A DNA stretch of 6,945 nucleotides. Source: Pseudomonadota bacterium. Lineage in GTDB: Bacteria > Pseudomonadota > Gammaproteobacteria > Burkholderiales > Burkholderiaceae_D. The position numbers and the translations under genes were made by a program. The stretch spans positions 1 through 6,945 of the forward strand of contig JAEXJM010000030.1 in NCBI GenBank assembly GCA_023449275.1, given 5' to 3'. The notes under the pieces were generated by a model. That model saw nothing but the letters and a program-made list of their open reading frames with translations. It was not told the origin of the DNA and searched no databases. Shown here piece after piece: positions 1-4,101 of this stretch; the first letter of the stretch is position 1, and each line of letters starts with the position of its first letter.

Positions 1-294
1 CTGGTAACACATGCCGGTCGGGATTCTCTGGGAGCGCAAAAGGGCGGCCAGCAGGTTGGCCTTGGCATGGCAAATGCCGGTTTTGTGTTTCAGGACGTCG
101 GATGCCTTCGCTGTGACGACCGGGGCATTGACGTCAATGGAGTGGGATATTTCATCCCGTACGAATTCAAAAGCGATCCGTACCTTTTCCAGCTCGCTGT
201 TGACACTTTTGAACAGGGCCTTTGCCTGTTCACGTACGATTGGTGATGAATAATCGATGTAAGCCGTTTCCTGTAAAAAAATATCGACGCTCAT
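1..294 (-). CDS. Transglutaminase-like domain protein, N-terminal part (cut by the window edge)
   Basis: The frame opens with ATG at 294-292 and runs without a stop to base 1, giving the first 98 residues; the C-terminal part lies outside the window. The key signature is GICHAKANLLAALLR at residues 73-87 followed by IPTGMCYQ. This matches the nucleophile segment of the transglutaminase-like (papain-fold) superfamily, where the Cys, here Cys75, starts a helix of the form G-x-C-x-x-x-A-x-L-L-x-A-L-L-R. The preceding FVRDEISHSID (residues 44-54) is also typical of small bacterial members. The catalytic His and Asp should lie in the missing part and cannot be checked. No signal peptide is seen, so a cytoplasmic location is inferred. 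Purine-rich GGAAAA stretches precede the ATG and could serve as a ribosome site. Substrate and role are unknown; members may be proteases, amidases or inactive. It is transcribed divergently from the AraC-type gene. Confidence 0.8.
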   Translation of the reverse strand, partial: MSVDIFLQETAYIDYSSPIVREQAKALFKSVNSELEKVRIAFEFVRDEISHSIDVNAPVVTAKASDVLKHKTGICHAKANLLAALLRSQRIPTGMCYQ

Positions 295-312
295 TTTTCC
301 GTTTTCCGTTTA

Positions 313-341
313 ACAAGACCGGCCATGTATTGGCCTGTCAA
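313..341 (-). promoter_or_regulatory. Candidate promoter -35 with inverted repeat upstream of the transglutaminase-like gene
   Basis: On the minus strand a perfect TTGACA lies at 341-336. A perfect inverted repeat, GGCCA-N5-TGGCC, fills 335-321 in the spacer. The hexamer at 17-base spacing (318-313, TCTTGT) is a poor -10, so the promoter call is weak. A repeat within the spacer would suit a regulator-binding site. The start codon is only about 20 bases downstream, so the leader would be very short. Confidence 0.3.
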
Positions 342-501
342 AATGTGATTTTACCCTGTCCGGACTTTTATTTCATTTCCGCAGGGAGTCCGTCCTCTAA
401 CATGGGGACGGTTCGCCGGATTTCAAACGGAAAGGCGGCAGGCCGGTTTCCGCCATGAACCCTGTCGGCGGCCGTGCCGGAAGAGTCCTGTTTTCAATGA
501 A

Positions 502-536
502 ATATTCTGAATATCGGAAACCGGTTTTCATATAAA
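502..536 (+). promoter_or_regulatory. Candidate operator/promoter of the AraC-type gene
   Basis: A perfect interrupted palindrome, ATATTC-T-GAATAT (502-514), is followed at once by a 10-base palindrome, AAACCGGTTT (518-527). A TATAAA box at 531-536 then fits a -10 element (5 of 6 to consensus). The matching -35 position overlaps the first palindrome and is poor (TGAATA, 508-513). A weak -35 covered by dyad symmetry is what an activator- or repressor-controlled promoter often shows, but this is inference. The proposed start codon lies about 100 bases downstream. Confidence 0.35.
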
Positions 537-624
537 ATAAAGTGGTTGAAGTAGAGGATGTTTTACCGGCCATCCCGATTCCCTTGTTTTCCGTACGTCC
601 TGAAAAGGGCGGCAATGTTTCCGC

Positions 625-630
625 AGGAGG
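625..630 (+). promoter_or_regulatory. Shine-Dalgarno that fixes the AraC-type start
   Basis: A full-consensus AGGAGG sits 5 bases before the ATG at 636. The upstream in-frame ATG at 558 has its only purine-rich stretch (AGAGG) directly abutting the start codon, too close to act. This decides the start in favour of 636. Confidence 0.8.
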
Positions 631-635
631 CGCCC

Positions 636-1412
636 ATGTCTTCTTATTTCCTGTTACACGGTCAGCGTTTTGCCCTGTCGGCCATTTCTTCTTCAAGCGG
701 CATGAAGATCAGGAAACAGGGGGCGCATGAAACCCAGTTCTTTTATCTGCAAAAGGGTTTTGTCACGGTTGAGGACGAACGCGGTTACTGGACAGTGGGG
801 CCGGGACAGGTCGCCTGGATGCCGCCTTACATCCATTATGAAACGGAAGAGATCGGCCGTATCGCCGGATGGGGCGTGTCCATTTCCGCGCATTTGAGCA
901 TCGGGATGCCTGAAGTGGCCTGTGCGCTGGATTGCTCGCCTTTCGTTCCGCTGATTCTGGAACGGGCCCACCAGTGGCATCAGGGAGAGGATGGCGTTTA
1001 CATTCCCCTGATTTCCCGTTATGAGATCATGCTTCAGGTACTGGTCGACGAGTTGCGTTACCACTCGCGCATTCAGGAACGGCTTCTTCTTCCAAAAGGG
1101 AAAAAACTGAATGGAATGGCTCGCGACATCCTTGCCAGTCCGGCCAGCCGCAAGAGTATCAATGACTGGGCTGACAAGACGCAAATCAGTGCCCGCAGCA
1201 TCAGCCGCCATTTTTCCACGGAAACGAACATGACTTTCGCACAGTGGCGCCAGCGGGCCAGCCTGATGGCTGCACGGAAAAAACTGGCTATGGGCGAGAG
1301 TGTCCAGGAAGTGGCGCAGGCGGTCGGCTATGAAAACGTCAGCGCATTCATCGCTTCTTTCAGGAAGGCGTACCACCAGACACCGGCCCAGTTCCGCCAG
1401 TTGTTCGATTAG
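636..1412 (+). CDS. AraC-family transcriptional regulator with N-terminal cupin domain
   Basis: This 258-residue protein is a predicted cytoplasmic DNA-binding regulator. Residues about 25-90 form an AraC-binding cupin: HETQFFYLQKG (31-41), a Gly-rich turn GPGQVAWMPP (55-64), then His67. Residues about 155-258 form the XylS/AraC DNA-binding domain. Its first helix-turn-helix is near 174-195 (INDWADKTQISARSISRHF) and the second near 222-245 (VQEVAQAVGYENVSAFIASF), ending in the family signature FRKAYHQTPAQFR. The cupin with the WMPP-x-x-H segment and the FAQWRQRASLMAA segment resemble the NimR/YeaM subgroup, which often controls an adjacent efflux transporter. No transporter is visible in this window, so the target is unknown. 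An in-frame ATG at 558 would add 26 residues, but the strong AGGAGG before 636 argues for the shorter form. A HAD phosphatase gene follows 96 bases later. Confidence 0.85.
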   Translation: MSSYFLLHGQRFALSAISSSSGMKIRKQGAHETQFFYLQKGFVTVEDERGYWTVGPGQVAWMPPYIHYETEEIGRIAGWGVSISAHLSIGMPEVACALDCSPFVPLILERAHQWHQGEDGVYIPLISRYEIMLQVLVDELRYHSRIQERLLLPKGKKLNGMARDILASPASRKSINDWADKTQISARSISRHFSTETNMTFAQWRQRASLMAARKKLAMGESVQEVAQAVGYENVSAFIASFRKAYHQTPAQFRQLFD

Positions 1413-1443
1413 GCGTCTTTTCCTGTACGGAAGGCAAAATGTG

Positions 1444-1473
1444 TCGAAAGCATGTCACCGTCCGGTTTATAAT
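1444..1473 (+). promoter_or_regulatory. Candidate sigma-70 promoter of the HAD phosphatase gene
   Basis: A perfect TATAAT at 1468-1473 is preceded, at an 18-base spacing, by TCGAAA (1444-1449), which matches 4 of 6 bases of TTGACA. Transcription would start near 1480, leaving a leader of about 29 bases before the ATG at 1509. The box sits in TTTATAATGGC, the same string that surrounds the -10 box before gltA. Confidence 0.45.
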
Positions 1474-1508
1474 GGCCTTTCCCATTACCGACTGCGAGAA
1501 CAGATTTT

Positions 1509-2306
1509 ATGGCAGGACAATCCCCGAAGCGTATCAAGGCGGTTTTTTTCGATATCGATGGCACGCTGATCAGTTTCAAAACGCATACCATGCACCATTC
1601 GACGCAAAAAGCCTTGCATGCCCTGCGGGAAAAGGGAATCCGGGTCTTTGTGGCGACAGGACGCTCGAAAATGATGATGCCGTTCATGGACCGGTATTTT
1701 TCGTTCGACGCCTATCTCACCCTGAACGGGCAGTACTGTTACGACCGGCGGGAAGTCATCCGCAAGAAAACGGTCGATTCCGGCGACATCCTTTTGCTGA
1801 AAAACATGCTGGCGGAAAAACCGTTTCCATGCCTGTTCGTGGAAGAGGATGGCATGTTCATGAATTATGCCGATGAGCGGGTTGAAAAGCTCTGCCGCCT
1901 GATCGACCATCCCCTGCCGCCGTCATGCGGCCTCGACCGGATCAGGGACGATGCCGTGCTCCAGTTCGTGCCGTTTCTGGATGAACGGGAAGAGAAAATA
2001 TTGACCGGCGCGCTTGGAAACGTCGAATCGGTTCGCTCGGTGCCGTATTGTTTCGATGTCATGCCTGCCGGAGGCGGCAAGGATGTCGGAATGCAGGCGG
2101 TTCTGCATCGGGAAGGGATCGCGCCGGATGAGACGATGGCTTTCGGCGACGGGTTCAACGATATCGGCATGCTGGGATACGCCGGAATCGGCGTCGCGAT
2201 GGGCAATGCGGCGGACGCCGTCAAGGCGGCGGCCGATCATGTGGCCGGTTCGGTCGAAGAGGGCGGAATCGCACCGGTTCTGACCCATTTCGGCATACTG
2301 GACTGA
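1509..2306 (+). CDS. Cof-type HAD-IIB family phosphatase
   Basis: This 265-residue protein has all four haloacid dehalogenase (HAD) motifs. Motif I is FFDIDGTL with the nucleophile Asp15 and general acid Asp17. Motif II is VATGRS with Thr50. Motif III is GGGKDVG with Lys191. Motif IV is GDGFNDIGML with Asp214, Asn217 and Asp218 for magnesium. The roughly 110 residues between motifs II and III form the C2B cap that defines subclass IIB (Cof, YidA and relatives). It should be a cytoplasmic magnesium-dependent phosphatase acting on small phosphorylated metabolites such as sugar phosphates or flavin nucleotides. The cap decides the substrate, which cannot be read from sequence. Length is normal. 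The ribosome site is weak (GAGAA about 9 bases before the ATG). A TATAAT box just upstream suggests its own promoter, so an operon with the AraC-type gene is uncertain. Confidence 0.9.
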   Translation: MAGQSPKRIKAVFFDIDGTLISFKTHTMHHSTQKALHALREKGIRVFVATGRSKMMMPFMDRYFSFDAYLTLNGQYCYDRREVIRKKTVDSGDILLLKNMLAEKPFPCLFVEEDGMFMNYADERVEKLCRLIDHPLPPSCGLDRIRDDAVLQFVPFLDEREEKILTGALGNVESVRSVPYCFDVMPAGGGKDVGMQAVLHREGIAPDETMAFGDGFNDIGMLGYAGIGVAMGNAADAVKAAADHVAGSVEEGGIAPVLTHFGILD

Positions 2307-2335
2307 ATTCCGGACAGCCTTTTCTCTTCAAATGC

Positions 2336-2365
2336 TTCCGCGATCGTTTTGTTCGGAACCTTTTT
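2336..2365 (+). terminator. Possible weak terminator after the HAD gene
   Basis: A 5-base stem, TTCCG (2336-2340) with CGGAA (2354-2358), and a 13-base loop are followed after two bases by T5 (2361-2365). The stem is short and the T run brief, so termination would be weak at best. It lies about 30 bases after the HAD stop codon. Confidence 0.3.
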
Positions 2366-2434
2366 GGGATTCCCGATGAATCCGTTGCTTTAAGGCAAGC
2401 CATTTTGGATTCCGTAAATTTTGTGTTAAAAAGG

Positions 2435-2462
2435 CGGACTATCGAATGAAAGCATTTATAAT
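2435..2462 (+). promoter_or_regulatory. Candidate gltA promoter
   Basis: A perfect TATAAT lies at 2457-2462. At 16-base spacing the -35 position holds CGGACT (2435-2440), which keeps the GAC core but matches only 3 of 6 bases. A start near 2469 would give a leader of about 65 bases. The box is at the centre of a near-perfect palindrome, described separately. Confidence 0.45.
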
Positions 2463-2520
2463 GGCTTTCTTTTTTATCGTGTACATTTTGCAGGGGGCCT
2501 TGGCATTCTGTTGTCTTTAA
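2446..2520 (+). CDS. Possible 24-residue hydrophobic leader peptide before gltA
   Basis: An ATG-started frame of 24 codons ends in TAA 15 bases before the gltA ATG. The peptide has one Lys at position 2, then a nearly uninterrupted hydrophobic stretch (AFIMAFFFIVYIL), then QGALAFCCL. It therefore looks like a single membrane helix or an isolated signal sequence. AAGGCGG (2431-2437) lies 8 bases before the ATG and is a fair ribosome site. Against it, the best -10 box for gltA lies inside the frame, so a transcript from that promoter would lack its start. A frame of this length can also arise by chance. I recognise no known leader peptide for gltA; it is listed as a candidate only. Confidence 0.25.
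   Translation: MKAFIMAFFFIVYILQGALAFCCL
2448..2475 (+). promoter_or_regulatory. Palindrome over the gltA -10 box followed by T6
   Basis: GAAAGC (2448-2453) pairs with GCTTTC (2464-2469). ATT (2454-2456) pairs with AAT (2460-2462) if G2463 is bulged, leaving a TAT loop. The 9-base-pair dyad contains the TATAAT exactly and is followed by T6 (2470-2475). It can be read as an operator at the -10 region, or as a weak AT-rich intrinsic terminator stopping read-through from the HAD gene. Sequence alone does not decide. Confidence 0.35.
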
Positions 2521-2535
2521 ACTGATTGAAATTGG

Positions 2536-3846
2536 ATGAAAATGAGAGATTCTGTAACGAAAGCGAAATTGTCTTTTGATGACGGTACCCCGTCAGTCGA
2601 ATTGCCGGTCTACAAGGGAACGATCGGAGCCGACGGTATCGATATCCGGTCGATGTATGGTGCGACCGGCAAGCTTTCTTATGATCCCGGCTTTCTGGCG
2701 ACCGCTTCCTGCCAGTCCGCCATTTCCTACATCGATGGCGACAAGGGTGAATTGCTGTATCGCGGATATCCGATCGAGCAACTCGCCAAGGAATGCAATT
2801 TCATGGAAACCTGTTACCTGCTCCTGAAAGGTGAACTGCCTACCAGAGAGCAATACGACGAATATGCGAAAAACGTCGCCGGATATTCGATGGTGCACGA
2901 ACAGATGCAGTTCTTCTTCCGTGGTTTCCGCCGCGATGCCCATCCGATGTCCGTTCTGGTGGCGACCGTCGGTGCGCTCTCGTCCTTCTATCACGATTCC
3001 CTGGACATTACCGATCCGGCCCATCGCGAACTGTCGGCCATGCGCCTTCTGGCGAAGATGCCGACGCTTGTGGCGATGTCTTACAAGTATTCCGTCGGCC
3101 AGCCTTTCGTCTATCCGCGCAAGGACATGTATTACACCGCGAATTTCATGCGCATGATGTTCGCGACACCGGCCGAAGACTACAAAACCAACGACGTACT
3201 GGTTCGTGCGCTGGATCGTATCCTGATTCTGCATGCCGACCACGAACAGAACGCATCGACCTCGACCGTGCGTCTGGCCGGTTCTTCCGGAGCCAACCCG
3301 TTCGCCTGTATCGCCGCCGGTATCGCCTGCCTGTGGGGGCCTGCCCACGGCGGTGCGAACGAAGCGTCCCTGCAAATGATCCGCAAGATCGGCTCGGTCG
3401 ATAAAGTGGCTGAATTCGTCAAGAGCGTGAAAGACGGTACCGCCGGTACCCGCCTGATGGGTTTCGGGCACCGTGTTTACAAGAATTACGATCCGCGTGC
3501 GACCCTGATGCGCGAAACCTGTCACGAAGTGCTGGAAGAACTCGGCCTGAAAGACGATCCGCTGTTCAAGATCGCGCTGGAAATCGAACGGGTGGCCATG
3601 GAAGACGATTACTTCGTATCCAGAAAACTGTACCCGAACGTCGATTTCTATTCCGGCATCGTCCAGTCCGCGCTGGGCATCCCGTCCTCGCTCTTTACCG
3701 GCATCTTCGCACTGGCAAGAACGGTCGGCTGGATCGCACAATGGAAAGAAATGATTTCCGACCCGGAACAGCGTATCGGTCGTCCACGCCAGTTGTACAT
3801 CGGCGAACCGCGCCGCGACGTCGTGCCGATGGGACAGAGAAAATAA
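2536..3846 (+). CDS. gltA: Citrate synthase (type II, hexameric)
   Basis: The 436-residue product condenses acetyl-CoA with oxaloacetate to form citrate, the entry step of the TCA cycle, in the cytoplasm. The three catalytic residues are visible: His271 in GPAHGGANEA, His312 in GFGHRVYKNYDPRA and Asp370 in NVDFYSG, equivalent to E. coli His264, His305 and Asp362. The HADHEQNASTSTVR segment and the long N-terminal domain (SVELPVYKGT, then YIDGDKGELLYRGYPIEQLA) mark the Gram-negative hexameric type, which is often inhibited by NADH. The position equivalent to E. coli Cys206, a thiol tied to NADH-site reactivity, is Ala213 in ATPAEDYKTN. Length is normal for the family. Two in-frame ATGs compete at 2536 and 2542; the second has GGA at 2534-2536 and may be the true start, removing two residues. 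The gene stands alone, without sdh genes next to it, and ends at a strong terminator. Confidence 0.97.
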   Translation: MKMRDSVTKAKLSFDDGTPSVELPVYKGTIGADGIDIRSMYGATGKLSYDPGFLATASCQSAISYIDGDKGELLYRGYPIEQLAKECNFMETCYLLLKGELPTREQYDEYAKNVAGYSMVHEQMQFFFRGFRRDAHPMSVLVATVGALSSFYHDSLDITDPAHRELSAMRLLAKMPTLVAMSYKYSVGQPFVYPRKDMYYTANFMRMMFATPAEDYKTNDVLVRALDRILILHADHEQNASTSTVRLAGSSGANPFACIAAGIACLWGPAHGGANEASLQMIRKIGSVDKVAEFVKSVKDGTAGTRLMGFGHRVYKNYDPRATLMRETCHEVLEELGLKDDPLFKIALEIERVAMEDDYFVSRKLYPNVDFYSGIVQSALGIPSSLFTGIFALARTVGWIAQWKEMISDPEQRIGRPRQLYIGEPRRDVVPMGQRK

Positions 3847-3863
3847 AACGGATTTTTTCCCTG

Positions 3864-3894
3864 AAAAACCGCGCAAACCAGCGCGGTTTTTTTT
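3864..3894. terminator. Bidirectional intrinsic terminator between gltA and the autotransporter
   Basis: CCGCGC (3869-3874) pairs perfectly with GCGCGG (3881-3886) around the loop AAACCA. The stem is flanked by A5 on the left (3864-3868) and T8 on the right (3887-3894), so the A and T runs extend it. It starts 17 bases after the gltA stop codon. On the minus strand the same hairpin is followed by T5, so it may also stop transcription arriving from the convergent autotransporter gene. Confidence 0.9.
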
Positions 3895-4101
3895 ATGTTA
3901 CGACAGCAGATTCACGATGTTTGTGCTCGTGCCCTTATTGATGGCACGTCTGAAATGAAGATTGCTTTAGTGCCAACGCTGATTTGACCGGGACAATTCT
4001 TCAAATAGTGGCTTCTTGCCGGATATTTCTGTTTTTTAGCGGTTTTTTCCGATGTTTTTCAGTGAAAACAGTAGGGGGTGGCATTATTTGAAATCATTGG
4101 T
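3895..4101. other. Convergent intergenic region with small inverted repeats
   Basis: These 207 bases hold no credible gene. Two overlapping, mutually exclusive hairpins can form: CACGA (3913-3917) with TCGTG (3927-3931), or CGTGCC (3928-3933) with GGCACG (3943-3948). A third small hairpin, TTTTC-AGT-GAAAA, lies at 4056-4068. None has a T run on the minus strand, so none is a clear terminator for the autotransporter. Confidence 0.5.

Larger units (their letters stand above)
295..635. other. Divergent intergenic region of 341 bases
   Basis: No coding frame is convincing on either strand here. The short frames that cross it lack family motifs and good ribosome sites. The region holds the control sites for the minus-strand transglutaminase-like gene and the plus-strand AraC-type gene. 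Visible structure is limited to the TTGACA plus GGCCA inverted repeat at 321-341, a CGGAAA...TTTCCG pair around 428-458, and two adjacent palindromes at 502-527. Confidence 0.6.

Noticed and set aside
11..253. 80-codon plus-strand frame at the left edge
   Set aside because: The minus strand here encodes the transglutaminase-like Cys motif, which is the real gene; the plus frame is low-complexity and without motifs.
558..635. 26-residue N-terminal extension of the AraC-type protein
   Set aside because: The ATG at 558 has AGAGG directly abutting it, the extension shows no domain, and AGGAGG stands 5 bases before the ATG at 636.
693..1376. 227-codon minus-strand frame antisense to the AraC-type gene
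   Set aside because: The plus-strand frame carries both helix-turn-helix motifs and a consensus ribosome site; the antisense product has no recognisable domain.
2593..3876. 427-codon open frame antisense to nearly all of gltA
   Set aside because: gltA is certain on the plus strand. The antisense frame is open because of gltA codon bias, its start lies inside the terminator hairpin, and its His/Arg/Gln-rich translation matches no family I know.
4000..4092. Imperfect inverted repeat TTCAAATAGTGGC with GGCATTATTTGAA
   Set aside because: It matches 11 of 13 positions over a 67-base loop in AT-rich sequence, which is near what chance gives in a region of this size; no flanking duplication or element was seen.
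3895..4101. Possible insertion element, tRNA or CRISPR remnant between gltA and the autotransporter
   Set aside because: No transposase fragment, cloverleaf, direct-repeat array or target duplication was found here or elsewhere in the window.
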